NCBI RefSeq assembly: GCF_902833645.1
Contig: NZ_CADFGE010000013.1
Coordinates: forward strand, 1-64,000
Length of the DNA stretch: 64,000 nucleotides
Direction: 5' to 3'
Source: Paraburkholderia fungorum
GTDB lineage: Bacteria > Pseudomonadota > Gammaproteobacteria > Burkholderiales > Burkholderiaceae
In this document: piece by piece, positions 26,882 through 36,466 of the stretch
Numbering within the stretch: position 1 is the stretch's first letter
Layout: every line of letters begins with the position of its first letter
The notes under the pieces: model-generated
What the model saw: the letters and a program-made list of their open reading frames with translations, nothing else
Databases searched by the model: none
Told to the model about the DNA's origin: nothing
Position numbers and translations under genes: made by a program

Positions 26882-28669
26882 TCAACTGCCACCGCGGTTA
26901 AGTGTCGGACCGCAAAAATTAAGAGCCGTATTGACGATGGCCAGATGGGTCAGCGCTTGCGGAAAATTGCCGGCGAGATGCTTGCCGGGCACGTTGTACT
27001 CCTCGGAAAACAAGCCGAGTTCGTTGCCAACAGCGAGCACCCGTTCGAATTGCACCCGCGCCTCGTCGACCCGACCTTGCAGGATGAGGCAATCAGCCAT
27101 CCAGCAGGAGCACGCGAGAAACGCACCCTCGACTGGACCGTCTCGTCGTGCCCTCGTTCGGCGGATCAGGCCGCCTTCCGAGAGCTCTCGCTGGATCGTG
27201 ACAATCGTCGCGGCCATGCGGGGCTCCTCAGCCGGCAAAAAGCCGACTAACGGAAGGAGCAGCAAGCTTGCGTCGAGCTCCTGGCCCCCATAGTGCTGCG
27301 TGAAGCTGCCCAAACCTTCGTTCCAGCCTTCGCGACAAACCTGCGCGTGAACCATCGAGCGCAAGGAAACGATGCGATCGAGCACCTTTTGATCGACGGT
27401 ATTGAGGGTTCCAGACGCTTCGTGGTGGCGGATGAAGCGGTCGAATGCGACCCACGCCATCACCTTGGAGTAAGTGTATTGCCGCGGCTCGGCGCGCGAC
27501 TCCCAGACGCCCGAGCCTTCGCTGTCCCACATCTGCGCAAGGTGTTCGACTATCGTCAGCGCGACCGCCGTTTCCTGTGTCGAGGTGGGCACGCCACCCC
27601 GCCGAGCAAGATCCAGGCAATCGAGCACCTCTCCGAACACATCGATCTGATGCTGTGTCGATGCGGCGTTACCGACGCGCACCGGCTGTGAATATCGATA
27701 TCCCGGCAATGCATCGACGGTCCACTCGGCGAGATGCCGTGCGCCGTCGACCCGATACATGATCCTCATGCGATCCGGCGAGCCGGCGATGGCACGCAAA
27801 AGCCAGTCTCGCCAAGCCTGCGCTTCAGCCAAAAAGCCGGCGTTGAGGAGCGCTCCCAAGGTGAAACTCGCGTCGCGAAGCCAGCAATATCGATAGTCCC
27901 AATTCATCTTGCCGCCCGGCGCTTCAGGCAAAGAGGTCGTGGGCGCGGCGATCAGTCCGCCGCTCGCCTGATGAATCAACGCCTTGAGGGTAAGCAGGGA
28001 GCGACGCACCTGTTGAGGCCAGTCGGTCTTTGAATTATCGAAACGATCGATCCAGTTGCACCAGAATTTTTGGGTCGCCACCAGCGCGGCTTCAGCATCG
28101 ATAGCGGCAGGCGGAGGCTGATGGGACAGCCCATAGCTCATCACGAACGCCAGCCTGCTTTTTTCCCGAACTTCGAATTCGGTTTCGGTGCCATGCGACT
28201 TGACTTCGAGTGGCATCGGCGCGCGCAGGACCACGAGATCAGGGCCGACTTTCGCGATCATGCTGTTCCCTTCTGTTGTCGACCAGGGTGGCAACGCGCC
28301 GTAGTCGAATCGCAGGCGCAAGGTCGAGCGCATTTTGACGCTTCCACGCAGCCCGACAACGATACGTACAACAGACGAAAACGTCGTGCGCATCGGCATG
28401 AAATCGACAACCCGCACAGCACCTTCGTCGGTCGCGAAGTCGGTCTCCATGATCAAGGTGTCTTGTTGATAGCGGCGGCTTTGGCCGGTCAGCGCTGCAA
28501 CAGGCGCCATCGACCAATGACCATTTTCTGTTGTGCCAAGTAGCGCGGCGAAGCAGGCATCGTCGTCAAAGCGTGGCCAGCACAGCCAGTCGATCGATCC
28601 ATGGCGGCTGACCAACGCTGCGGTCTCGCCATCGCCCAGCAGGGCATAGTCTTCTATCGGGTTGCTCAT
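26882..28669 (-). CDS. Glycoside hydrolase family 15 protein (trehalase/glucoamylase-like)
   Basis: This 595-residue intact protein starts MSNPIEDYALLGDGETAALV. It has an N-terminal beta-sandwich (about 1-200) and an (alpha/alpha)6 catalytic barrel with MNWDYRYCWLRDASFTLGAL and SYSKVMAWVAFDRFI-like segments. The family contains glucoamylases, glucodextranases and bacterial trehalases. With no signal peptide it should act in the cytoplasm, most likely on trehalose or short alpha-glucans. A broken paralogue is at 18968-20200. Confidence 0.92.
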   Translation of the reverse strand: MSNPIEDYALLGDGETAALVSRHGSIDWLCWPRFDDDACFAALLGTTENGHWSMAPVAALTGQSRRYQQDTLIMETDFATDEGAVRVVDFMPMRTTFSSVVRIVVGLRGSVKMRSTLRLRFDYGALPPWSTTEGNSMIAKVGPDLVVLRAPMPLEVKSHGTETEFEVREKSRLAFVMSYGLSHQPPPAAIDAEAALVATQKFWCNWIDRFDNSKTDWPQQVRRSLLTLKALIHQASGGLIAAPTTSLPEAPGGKMNWDYRYCWLRDASFTLGALLNAGFLAEAQAWRDWLLRAIAGSPDRMRIMYRVDGARHLAEWTVDALPGYRYSQPVRVGNAASTQHQIDVFGEVLDCLDLARRGGVPTSTQETAVALTIVEHLAQMWDSEGSGVWESRAEPRQYTYSKVMAWVAFDRFIRHHEASGTLNTVDQKVLDRIVSLRSMVHAQVCREGWNEGLGSFTQHYGGQELDASLLLLPLVGFLPAEEPRMAATIVTIQRELSEGGLIRRTRARRDGPVEGAFLACSCWMADCLILQGRVDEARVQFERVLAVGNELGLFSEEYNVPGKHLAGNFPQALTHLAIVNTALNFCGPTLNRGGS

Positions 28670-28695
28670 TGCGATTTTGTCCTGAGCGATTTCAT

Positions 28696-29691
28696 TCAGA
28701 TCTTATACTTCTTGGCGAGCAGATGAACCCCACCGACAAGACCCAACGCGGCAAGCGCCCAGAACACTGAACGGTGGCGGTCAGTGAACATTTCCCAGCT
28801 GCCCGTCTTCGACTCCTGATCAAACCGCCCATGCGCGCCATAATTCCCGGGCACCGGTTCGTACAGATTGGCAGGCGCATCCGTAGCGAGCGGAACGTCG
28901 GTCAGTTGACCTGCATAACCCGCCGACGCCAGGTATCTATCGATCAACCCCGGTGCGATGCGGTTCGCGAGAATCGCCTTTACCGTTGGGAAGCCCACCC
29001 AGACTTCGCGCCGCTTGTGCGTGGCGGCGAAGTAGATCGCGCGGGCCGGGACTTCCGGCTCAAAGATTGGCGCAACGGGCTTCGCCTTCACCCCCATTTT
29101 ATTCATCGCCCAATCGAACTGCGGCGTATTGACCGCCGGCAGGTCGACCATCGTCAGGTGCACTTTCAGCTTGTCGTGGATGATTTCCGAACGCAGAGCG
29201 TCGGTAAAGCCACGAATCGCAAATTTCGCGCCGCAATAGATCGATTGCAACGGCACCGACCGATATCCGAGCGCCGATCCGACATTGACGATAGTGCCGC
29301 GATTGCGCAATCGCATGCGCGAGAGTGCTGCCATCGTGCCGTGCACCTGTCCAAGATAGGTGACTCGCGTGCCACGCTCGAACTCTTGTGCAGTCAGCTT
29401 GGAGACGGGTGCAAACACCGTCGCCATCGCGACATTCACCCATACATCGATCGGGCCGAGCTCTTCCTCTGTGCGCGTGGCGGCTTTTTCGATGGCATCA
29501 GCAACTGCAACATCGGTTGGAATAGCGAGCGCGCGAATATGGTAGCGACGCTCCAACTCACGGGCTACGCGCTGTAGGCGTTCGGGTTCACGCGCCAGCA
29601 ACGCAATATCGTATCCTTGACGGGCAAACTCTTCGACGGTTGCACGGCCGACACCCGCACTGGCCCCCGTCACCACCGCTACTTTTGTCAT
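28696..29691 (-). CDS. SDR-family oxidoreductase with C-terminal membrane anchor
   Basis: The protein starts at ATG 29691 (331 residues). It has TGASAGVG near the N-terminus, NVGSALGY and the catalytic YCGAK. The SDR core ends near residue 230. The tail carries a hydrophobic helix (FWALAALGLVGGVHLLA) and a Lys-rich end. Such SDR proteins with a C-terminal helix are often grouped with fatty-acyl or steroid dehydrogenase-like enzymes, but the substrate is unknown. It ends 26 bp from the GH15 gene start. Confidence 0.88.
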   Translation of the reverse strand: MTKVAVVTGASAGVGRATVEEFARQGYDIALLAREPERLQRVARELERRYHIRALAIPTDVAVADAIEKAATRTEEELGPIDVWVNVAMATVFAPVSKLTAQEFERGTRVTYLGQVHGTMAALSRMRLRNRGTIVNVGSALGYRSVPLQSIYCGAKFAIRGFTDALRSEIIHDKLKVHLTMVDLPAVNTPQFDWAMNKMGVKAKPVAPIFEPEVPARAIYFAATHKRREVWVGFPTVKAILANRIAPGLIDRYLASAGYAGQLTDVPLATDAPANLYEPVPGNYGAHGRFDQESKTGSWEMFTDRHRSVFWALAALGLVGGVHLLAKKYKI

Positions 29692-29924
29692 GTTGATTGA
29701 CCAATGTTCATACAAAGTTGCCGCGAATGCCCGGGACCAGATCGACGAGTCTAGCGGCGAGGGCGCAAACCACATCAGCGCAAGAGCCGTACCGGGTAAT
29801 CGATACGCTCCCGGCTTACTAAAAGCCCACAGGTTCGGTTCTTGCGAAACGAGAGCCGTGCTAACGCCGGGACGCTCTCCGTTGAGCGATCACGGTGTTC
29901 ACCTTCATGATCGACAAGGAACCC

Positions 29925-31502
29925 ATGAGCCACTACGACGTCATCGTGATTGGAAGCGGCCCGGGAGGCGCGTCTCTCGCGCAGAAGCTCGCCTCCACGG
30001 GCAAGCGAATCCTTTTGCTCGAACGCGGTGACTACCTGAAGCGCGAACCCGAGAACTGGGATTCGAAAACGGTGTTCGTCGATGGCATGTATCAGACTCG
30101 AGAAACCTGGTATGGCAGCGATGGCAGCAAGTTCCAGCCTGGGTTGCACTACTACGTTGGGGGAAATTCGAAGGTCTACGGCGCGGCGCTATTCAGGTTG
30201 CGGGAGCGCGATTTCGAAGTAGTGCAGCATAAGGACGGCATATCCCCTGCATGGCCGCTTACATACGCAGATTTCGAGCCTTACTACGCGCAAGCGGAGC
30301 GCCTGTTCCACGTCCACGGACAACGGGGTGAAGACCCTTGCGAACCCCCTGCAAGTACCCCGTTCCCCTATCCCGCCGTGTCCCACGAGCCCCGCATCCA
30401 GTCCCTCAACGACTCGTTGCTCAACGCGGGATTGCATCCGTTTCATCTGCCGCTCGGCATCCTTCTCGACGAAAAGGACGGCAAGGTCACGCCGACAAGC
30501 ACGTGCATTCGCTGCGATGCATTCGACGGCTTCCCGTGTTTGCTCAACGGCAAGGCAGACGCGCAGGTGGTGTGCGTCGATCCGGCGCTGGCGGCGTATC
30601 CGAACCTTACGCTGATGACGGGGGCGTACGTAAGCCGGCTTGAAACCGATGCGTCCGGGCGGACTGTAACAGGGGTATGCGTACAGCGCGCGGGCATGGA
30701 AGAGCGCTACACGGGCGACATCGTCGTGGTCGCGTGCGGGGCGTTGTCGTCGGCGCTCTTGATGCTGCGCTCCGGCAATGACAAACATTCTCGCGGCCTG
30801 GCAAATGGCTCCGACCAGGTGGGCCGCAACTACATGCGTCATAACCAGTCGATACTCATGGCGCTCATGCGCGAGCCGAACGATACGGTCTTTCAAAAGA
30901 CGCTCGCGATCAGCGACTTTTATTTCGGCGCGGACGATTGGGAATATCCGCTCGGCTTGATCCAGATGTGTGCAACTTCGCACGCCGACCAGATCCGGGG
31001 AGAGGCGCTGCCGGGCTGGCTCGAATGGCTCCCGGAAATGCCGTTCGAAACCATGGCGCGTCATTCGATGGACTTCTGGTTGTCGACGGAAGACCTGCCC
31101 CGTCCCGAGAACCGCATCCGCTACGACGGCAAGCGCGTCGTGCTCGACATCGAGGAAGGCAACATGGAAGCCCATCACCGTTTGAAGAAGAAACTCGAAA
31201 CACTCCTCGCCGATGCCGGCGCTCATGCGACGATGATGGAACGCAATCTGTACCTAGGAAAGAATATCCCCATCGGCGGGACAGCTCACCAGGCGGGTAC
31301 GCTGCGCTTCGGCACCGATCCGGCCACATCGGTGCTCGATGTGAATTGCAAGGCGCACGAACTCGATAATCTGTATGTCACCGACGCAAGCTTCTTTCCA
31401 TCGATTGGCGCAGTCAATCCGACCTTGACGATCATCGCCAACGCGCTGCGTGTCGCTGACCATATCGGCGTGCGCTTGGGCGTGACGCCACTGCCCGCAT
31501 GA
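29925..31502 (+). CDS. GMC-family FAD oxidoreductase
   Basis: The likely start is ATG 29925 (SHYDVIVIGSGPGG follows at once); an in-frame ATG 30 bp upstream is also possible. The 525-residue protein has an N-terminal FAD-binding GSGPGG, a Cys-containing CIRCDAFDGFPC segment and the C-terminal GMC motif (HQAGTLRFG, then VTDASFFPSIGAVNPTLTI). GMC enzymes oxidise sugars, alcohols or polyols; members of this type often transfer electrons to cytochromes. It opens a five-gene operon. Confidence 0.9.
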   Translation: MSHYDVIVIGSGPGGASLAQKLASTGKRILLLERGDYLKREPENWDSKTVFVDGMYQTRETWYGSDGSKFQPGLHYYVGGNSKVYGAALFRLRERDFEVVQHKDGISPAWPLTYADFEPYYAQAERLFHVHGQRGEDPCEPPASTPFPYPAVSHEPRIQSLNDSLLNAGLHPFHLPLGILLDEKDGKVTPTSTCIRCDAFDGFPCLLNGKADAQVVCVDPALAAYPNLTLMTGAYVSRLETDASGRTVTGVCVQRAGMEERYTGDIVVVACGALSSALLMLRSGNDKHSRGLANGSDQVGRNYMRHNQSILMALMREPNDTVFQKTLAISDFYFGADDWEYPLGLIQMCATSHADQIRGEALPGWLEWLPEMPFETMARHSMDFWLSTEDLPRPENRIRYDGKRVVLDIEEGNMEAHHRLKKKLETLLADAGAHATMMERNLYLGKNIPIGGTAHQAGTLRFGTDPATSVLDVNCKAHELDNLYVTDASFFPSIGAVNPTLTIIANALRVADHIGVRLGVTPLPA

Positions 31503-31524
31503 CGCTCGCCCAAAAGGATTGAAC

Positions 31525-32037
31525 GTGAATTTTCTCAATCTGATTGCCATCCCGTTGATCGCCCGGTTCTGTCTCGTGATCATGTTTCCGTTCAGCGCCT
31601 TCGACAAGATTGCCCACTGGAAGGAAGCGATGCAGCAGGCCACGTCATCCTTCCTTCCTGGCGGCGCCGTATTGATCGTGATCGCCATCGTCGTGGAGTT
31701 CGTAACGCCGGTTTGCATCGTGATCGGCTGGCATGACCGGCTGGCGGCGTTCGTACTCGCGGGCTTTTGTGCGGTCACTGCCCTCCTATATCACCCGTTC
31801 TGGAACTACCCGCACTTCTGGTCCAATCCCGGAGAAGGGCGAAGCCATTTCTGGGATTTCCTGAAGAACTTCGGACTGGTCGGCGGCCTGCTCTTGCTCG
31901 TGATCGGCGGCATACCGGTGAGCGCATTGTCGGTGTTGAATCATCCATTGTCCTCAGCACCCTATGCAGGCGTTGCGTCCATGCCGTCGACATCCACCGC
32001 TGCGGGCAATGCACAGCCCTGCCCTCCCATTTTGTGA
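31525..32037 (+). CDS. DoxX-family membrane protein
   Basis: The start is GTG 31525, with AAAAGG 5' of it. About 170 residues form four transmembrane helices. The family segments are LIARFCLVIMFPFSAFDKI near the N-terminus and HPFWNYPHFW in the middle. DoxX/DoxD proteins are quinone-reactive or thiosulfate-oxidation membrane subunits. Between a GMC oxidase and a cupin, it may receive electrons from the dehydrogenase and pass them to quinone. A C-terminal Ser/Thr/Ala tail is unusual. Confidence 0.85.
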   Translation: MNFLNLIAIPLIARFCLVIMFPFSAFDKIAHWKEAMQQATSSFLPGGAVLIVIAIVVEFVTPVCIVIGWHDRLAAFVLAGFCAVTALLYHPFWNYPHFWSNPGEGRSHFWDFLKNFGLVGGLLLLVIGGIPVSALSVLNHPLSSAPYAGVASMPSTSTAAGNAQPCPPIL

Positions 32038-32045
32038 GAATCTTA

Positions 32046-32504
32046 ATGTCATCCTCCGAATCGAAAGACCCGTCCCCGAGAATCGGCTACTGGCACTTGT
32101 GGACGGACGACGCAGGCGTGAGCCATCAAATGCGCTCCGAGCTCGACAAGTTCGACCTGAAGGGCGTAGGCAACGCTGCGCCGCAATGGAACGACAAACA
32201 AGAGCGTTCGGACGCGACCGTTGTCTTTACCGTGCAGCCCGTGGGCTGGGTTGGCGAATGGCACGAGAATCCGGCGCCGCAGTGGATCGTTCCCCTGTCC
32301 GGGCGATGGTGGGTCGAGTCCATGGACGGCACGCGCATTGAAATGGGTCCAGGCGATCTCTCGTTAGGAGAGGACCAGGGAAGCATCGCCAGTGCCGACG
32401 GCCGGAAGGGGCATCGCTCGGGTACGATCGGCGATCAGCCGGCGGTCCTCATGACCGTTCAATTACACGTCGATCCGGTCCATCGGCCGGGACACTTCCA
32501 GTAG
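32046..32504 (+). CDS. Cupin-domain protein
   Basis: ATG 32046 gives a 152-residue protein. A single cupin barrel is indicated by EWHENPAPQWIVPLSGRWWV followed by MGPGDLSLGEDQGS and a HRSGTIG segment. Metal ligands would be His in EWHEN and the later HRSG. The role is unknown; many small cupins are isomerases or dioxygenases. It sits 8 bp after the DoxX gene and 10 bp before the gluconolactonase gene, implying a shared pathway. Confidence 0.8.
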   Translation: MSSSESKDPSPRIGYWHLWTDDAGVSHQMRSELDKFDLKGVGNAAPQWNDKQERSDATVVFTVQPVGWVGEWHENPAPQWIVPLSGRWWVESMDGTRIEMGPGDLSLGEDQGSIASADGRKGHRSGTIGDQPAVLMTVQLHVDPVHRPGHFQ

Positions 32505-32514
32505 CCGGTGACGC

Positions 32515-33429
32515 ATGACCACGCGCCCGGATGTGGAGATTATCGACCCATGCTTCAAGCCGATGGTTCTCCCGAACGCGCCACTCGAATTGCTTGGCGA
32601 CGGCTTTCGGTGGCTGGAAGGACCGGTCTGGTTCGCGGATCAGGAGTGTCTCTTGTTCAGCGATTTGCCCAACGATCGCATCATGCGCTGGACGCCGGAC
32701 GGCGGTATCGGCATGTTCAGGCAACCGTCCGGGTTCGCTAATGGACATACGCGCGATCTGCAAGGGCGGCTGATCGGATGTTCTCATCGAAACCGTTGCA
32801 TCACCCGTACCGAACTGGATGGACGCGTCGTCGTGCTGGTGGACCGCTACGAAGGAAAGCGCTTGAATTCGCCTAACGATGTGATCGTCAAGAGCGACGG
32901 GACAATCTGGTTTTCCGATCCGCCGTACGGCATCCAGACGGACTACGAGGGCGGCAAGCAGGTGTCGGAGCGTCCAGCGTGCGTGTATCGGCTGATACCC
33001 GATACGGGAGAACTCAGCGTCGTTTCGGAGCGATTCACGGGACCCAACGGCTTGTGTTTCGCACCCGACGAAACGCGCCTCTACGTCTGTGAAAGTGGCC
33101 TGCAATTCGATCCAGCACCGGTGCAACACATCGCCGTGCTGGAGGTCTGCGCCGACGGCGCATCGCTTGGCGAGCCGCGTATCTTTCATAAGATCGATCC
33201 TGGCTTTGCCGATGGTATCCGGTGCGATGAGGACGGCAACGTGTGGTCGAGTGCAGCGGACGGCGTGCACTGCATTGCACCCTCCGGCGAATTGATCGGC
33301 AAGATCCGTGTCCCCTACGCCGTGTCCAATCTGACGTTTGGCGGACGTAATCGAAGCCGCTTGTTTATCTGCGCTTCACATTCGTTGTTTGCGATCTTTA
33401 CCAACCTGCGAGGGGCCCAGCGCCCATGA
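32515..33429 (+). CDS. SMP-30/gluconolactonase-like protein
   Basis: This 304-residue six-bladed propeller has the family motifs LEGPVWFADQECLLFSD, NSPNDVIVKSDGTIWFSDPP and GFADGIRCDEDGNVW, with Glu, Asn and Asp that bind Ca2+ or Zn2+. It should hydrolyse sugar lactones, likely the product of the GMC enzyme. It overlaps the next gene by 4 bp. The pathway would be aldose to lactone to aldonic acid. Confidence 0.92.
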   Translation: MTTRPDVEIIDPCFKPMVLPNAPLELLGDGFRWLEGPVWFADQECLLFSDLPNDRIMRWTPDGGIGMFRQPSGFANGHTRDLQGRLIGCSHRNRCITRTELDGRVVVLVDRYEGKRLNSPNDVIVKSDGTIWFSDPPYGIQTDYEGGKQVSERPACVYRLIPDTGELSVVSERFTGPNGLCFAPDETRLYVCESGLQFDPAPVQHIAVLEVCADGASLGEPRIFHKIDPGFADGIRCDEDGNVWSSAADGVHCIAPSGELIGKIRVPYAVSNLTFGGRNRSRLFICASHSLFAIFTNLRGAQRP

Positions 33430-34343
33430 CATCCGCGCTCGTTACCCAGATCATACGAATTAGCCGAAATGTCGTGGACCTTGAACGTAGCACTTTGTTC
33501 TACCGGGACCGCCTGGGTTTTCAACTAAGCGGGGGTGCATTTTATATGGACCGCTTGTTTGCGGCTGAACTCGGGTTGGGCGCATGTAATGTCAAGGTAC
33601 AGCGTTTAAGCCTCGGCAACGAGGAGCTTGAACTTGTCGAGGCTGGTCCGAACGCGCGCCCCTATCCGTCGCCAAGCACCTCGGTAGATCTTGCGTTTCA
33701 ACATCTGGCCCTACGTTGCGCGAACATCGATACCGCGTTCAAGCGGCTTTATCGTGAAGACAGTGCCTCTGCGCGTCCAACTGCGATCTCGCGCGGCATG
33801 GATTCCGGGCCGGCACCGGTTCGCCTCCCCGATAGCAGCGGTGGCGTTACAGCCTTCAAGTTTCGCGACCCGGATGGCCATCCGCTCGAGTTGCTGCAGC
33901 CTGCCGGCGAATGCGGTCGATCTGAAGTTCGCGCAGGGATTGACCACACCGCGATCTCCGTATCCAGCGCATCCTCGAGCGTTGTTTTTTATACGACCAC
34001 GCTGGGCCTGAGCTTGAGCGCGTGTCAAACCAATTCCGGAAGCGAACAAGGATTGTTGGATGCGCTCGATCACCCGATAGTCGACGTCGCCTCTCTGCAA
34101 ACGACATCGGAGATGTCACCACATGTCGAATTGCTCGCTTACCAGCATCCCGTTGCATCTATGACGGGCTTGCTAGCAGAGATTACCGATATAGCTAGCG
34201 ACAAGATTGTCATCCGATGCAGCGATGTGGGCAAGCTCGCAGCGAATTTGGGCATCGTAGCGGGACTTGTCCGCCTTACGTCCGGGGAACCGTGCTTGCT
34301 GTTTCGAGACCCTGATGGTCATTTATTGATGGCGATCGAGTAG
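33426..34343 (+). CDS. VOC-family protein with two glyoxalase-type domains
   Basis: This 305-residue protein has two vicinal-oxygen-chelate domains. The first runs about 1-155: QIIRISRNVVDLERSTLFYR, ending FRDPDGHPLELLQ. The second begins at GIDHTAISVSSASSSVVFY and ends LLFRDPDGHLLMAIE. Expected metal ligands (His/Glu near each domain end) are present. Its start overlaps the SMP-30 gene stop (ATGA). It is probably an isomerase or dioxygenase acting in the same oxidation route; the substrate is unknown. Confidence 0.85.
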   Translation: MTSALVTQIIRISRNVVDLERSTLFYRDRLGFQLSGGAFYMDRLFAAELGLGACNVKVQRLSLGNEELELVEAGPNARPYPSPSTSVDLAFQHLALRCANIDTAFKRLYREDSASARPTAISRGMDSGPAPVRLPDSSGGVTAFKFRDPDGHPLELLQPAGECGRSEVRAGIDHTAISVSSASSSVVFYTTTLGLSLSACQTNSGSEQGLLDALDHPIVDVASLQTTSEMSPHVELLAYQHPVASMTGLLAEITDIASDKIVIRCSDVGKLAANLGIVAGLVRLTSGEPCLLFRDPDGHLLMAIE

Positions 34344-34485
34344 CCGGTTTGTAGCGGACACTCGTGGCGTTTATATCGACGACTGGAGACCGTAACAACG
34401 ACGCTTGCTCGGCTAGATCGACCGATCGCATACCGTCACCACGCCACAACAGGCCAAAACGGTCCTAGTTCGCGTTGCGCCTGCG

Positions 34486-34926
34486 TCAGTATGCGTAGCG
34501 GCCAGTCGATTGGGCGTCGCCACAGGCATGCGACAGGACGTGTAAATGCGGTGCTTTACCTTGCGGTGAGATCGGGCAGCAGCCTTTCGCATTCCCGCCT
34601 GACAACGTGAAAACACTCGCACACACGTTGTTCGAGGCCGAGCGGTCGAGGACCTCGATTCGGCCGTAGCTGTAGCGGATCAGATCGGCGTCCTGCAATC
34701 GCAAGGGCGCCTCGGTTACACCGGCTCGCCGCACGCCGAGCATGTTGCCTCTGGTGCGGAGCATCAACACCCTCCAGGCATCGCGATAGCGTATCCGGGC
34801 ATTCTCCCTACCGTCACGCGTCGCCCGGTAGTATCCTGTCGCCGACGCAAACCTGACCGAAGTGCGCAAATAGTCCACATGCGTCGGAGCCTGATGCTGA
34901 CAGGCACAGCAACCAACCGGTTTCAT
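34486..34926 (-). CDS. Hypothetical Cys-rich protein, uncertain
   Basis: A frame from ATG 34926 encodes 146 residues starting MKPVGCCACQHQAPTHVDYL, with further Cys near the C-terminus (NAKGCCPISPQGK). No signal peptide, membrane segment or named domain is seen. It is convergent with the VOC operon and next to very small frames. It could be a real small metal-binding protein or a chance frame. Confidence 0.3.
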   Translation of the reverse strand: MKPVGCCACQHQAPTHVDYLRTSVRFASATGYYRATRDGRENARIRYRDAWRVLMLRTRGNMLGVRRAGVTEAPLRLQDADLIRYSYGRIEVLDRSASNNVCASVFTLSGGNAKGCCPISPQGKAPHLHVLSHACGDAQSTGRYAY

Positions 34927-34955
34927 GCGGTAACGCACCCGATGGAGAAGAGCCA

Positions 34956-35138
34956 ATGAACTCAAAGATCGTTTCCGCCGGAAGGCTTCTGCCGCCGCTT
35001 CTGTGCCTCGGCGTGCTTTTATACGGTACGCGCGGGCTAGCGCTTCACCGGCATTTGCACCTGACATATCTTGCGTTGACGGTGCTTGGGATCGTTGCAG
35101 GAACCGTCTTTACGCGCCGCGGATCAACCCGCGCCTGA
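34956..35138 (+). CDS. Small membrane protein, uncertain
   Basis: Sixty codons encode two hydrophobic helices (LLPPLLCLGVLLYGTRGLAL and LTYLALTVLGIVAGTVF). ATG 34956 is preceded by GATGGAGAAGAGCC, a fair ribosome site. No family is recognised. Plausible as a small inner-membrane protein. Confidence 0.4.
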   Translation: MNSKIVSAGRLLPPLLCLGVLLYGTRGLALHRHLHLTYLALTVLGIVAGTVFTRRGSTRA

Positions 35139-35264
35139 TTGTCAGATTGAGCGAAAGAACTACCGCACGCCAGGCCGCGTTATCAAGATCCTCCTTTTCG
35201 AAATAGGCTTGTCCCGGACTACCGATCTCCTGCTGTTTACCCCTACATGATCTTTAAGCCAGTT

Positions 35265-35459
35265 TTAAGCAATCGGCCGTAGATTACTTGCAGGCAAGGC
35301 CCACTCTTCCGAACACCAAATATTCTCGCGAGATCCGTACGTCCACCAACCGATAAGCGTCTTAGCGCCGTCGAGGCGGATGTCAATCGTTTGCAGAGTC
35401 CTGCTTTTTTGAGCACGGCGTACGCACGTGCTTCCGTCCGGGTAGTTGACTGTTTCCAT
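35265..35459 (-). CDS. Small hypothetical protein, uncertain
   Basis: Sixty-four codons from ATG 35459 give METVNYPDGSTCVRRAQKSR, then WWTYGSRENIWCSEEWAL. The two Trp/Cys-containing beta-like segments suggest a small folded protein, but I recognise no family. It is isolated between other small frames. Confidence 0.35.
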   Translation of the reverse strand: METVNYPDGSTCVRRAQKSRTLQTIDIRLDGAKTLIGWWTYGSRENIWCSEEWALPASNLRPIA

Positions 35460-35579
35460 GGGAATCATGGTCTACATTTTCGTGCGCGCTAAAGACGCTG
35501 TTCAAAAAAACGCACGCCGTTGGAAGATTCGGCGCCCCGTTTTTGACGAGGGTGCGAGTAACCGTCGCCGAGGTACATC

Positions 35580-35792
35580 ATGAAGAGGCTACTCAGTCAC
35601 CATGAGATTGCGATACTGCTTCTGATATTCAGCGGGCCCGCACAGGTGGCAATCGCGGACCCTGATGCGATGATTCTCCGACAGGAAAGTTTGCTCGAAG
35701 TTGTGGCAACAGCGTCAAGCGGTTCAGAGTTCCGGCTAACTCAAGAGGGTGCCGAAGTTTTGCGACGACTGGGCACTGCAGGAATTAGTTAG
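35580..35792 (+). CDS. Small secreted hypothetical protein
   Basis: Seventy codons start MKRLLSHHEIAILLLIFSGP, a probable signal peptide (cleavage after VAIA), followed by an acidic, helical mature part of about 40 residues. No family is recognised. Its neighbours are pseudogenes. Confidence 0.4.
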   Translation: MKRLLSHHEIAILLLIFSGPAQVAIADPDAMILRQESLLEVVATASSGSEFRLTQEGAEVLRRLGTAGIS

Positions 35793-35854
35793 TCATCCAC
35801 AATGAATTGCAGACCACTTTATCGCGTGCCTCTAACATTCCCCTTATGCCAACG

Positions 35855-36125
35855 CCAATCGTGGCAGCTCGGATCGGGAACCCAGAGTAACGGCGGCAAC
35901 TCGTTCGGAATGGGCTGATGCATCAATCTCCAGATTACGCCGATTGACATCACGGCGACGAGCGTCGCCCCAAAAAATGCCAGGCGATCAGAGTAACGGG
36001 GGGCATGTCTTTGTAGACATCCAGCATCGTTCAGCCGACGACAAACTGCATTTCGACCAGCAGGATGATAAGCCAGTACAGCATCTAGGCAACTGTGGCA
36101 TTTGCGTCTTCATTTCGCTAACCTG
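35855..36125 (-). pseudogene. Cytochrome b561 remnant
   Basis: The minus strand is alignable with the intact b561 gene at 13992-14567 from its first helix to about codon 95, for example DNA matching CTGCTGGTCG, CAAAGACA and CGAGTTGCCGCC blocks. The reading frame is broken several times, and the C-terminal half and start are gone. It lies divergent to the sugar dehydrogenase at 36467, mirroring the arrangement at 13.5-14.5 kb. Confidence 0.72.
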
Positions 36126-36466
36126 AGCCATTCTGCCTCTTCAAATGTCGTGACTTGACGAATTGATCGCGCGCGCCACCGACGAATTTTGAACCGATAG
36201 CCCGAAAAAGATCCCGCGCAAATCCGATGGACGCTGGCGCTCTTACCTTAAGGATATCTGACGCCTTGAAGGGGCGATTCTGATACTCGACTTCGCTGCT
36301 GTTTCCCCATAGCCGACAACGTAGCAACGGCAAGATCAGAAAGTCGGTAGGTCGAGGTCTGCCGTTAGATCACGAAGCAGTGCGCCTTGGCAGGCAACAT
36401 CACGGGCTGGATTCTTGCTACTCCTCCCGTACATCATCAAGCAACACTTCTCGCCGGGGAATCCAC

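Noticed and set aside
30189..31226. Minus-strand frame of 345 codons opposite the GMC gene
   Set aside because: Antisense shadow; His/Arg-rich, no motif, no ribosome site.
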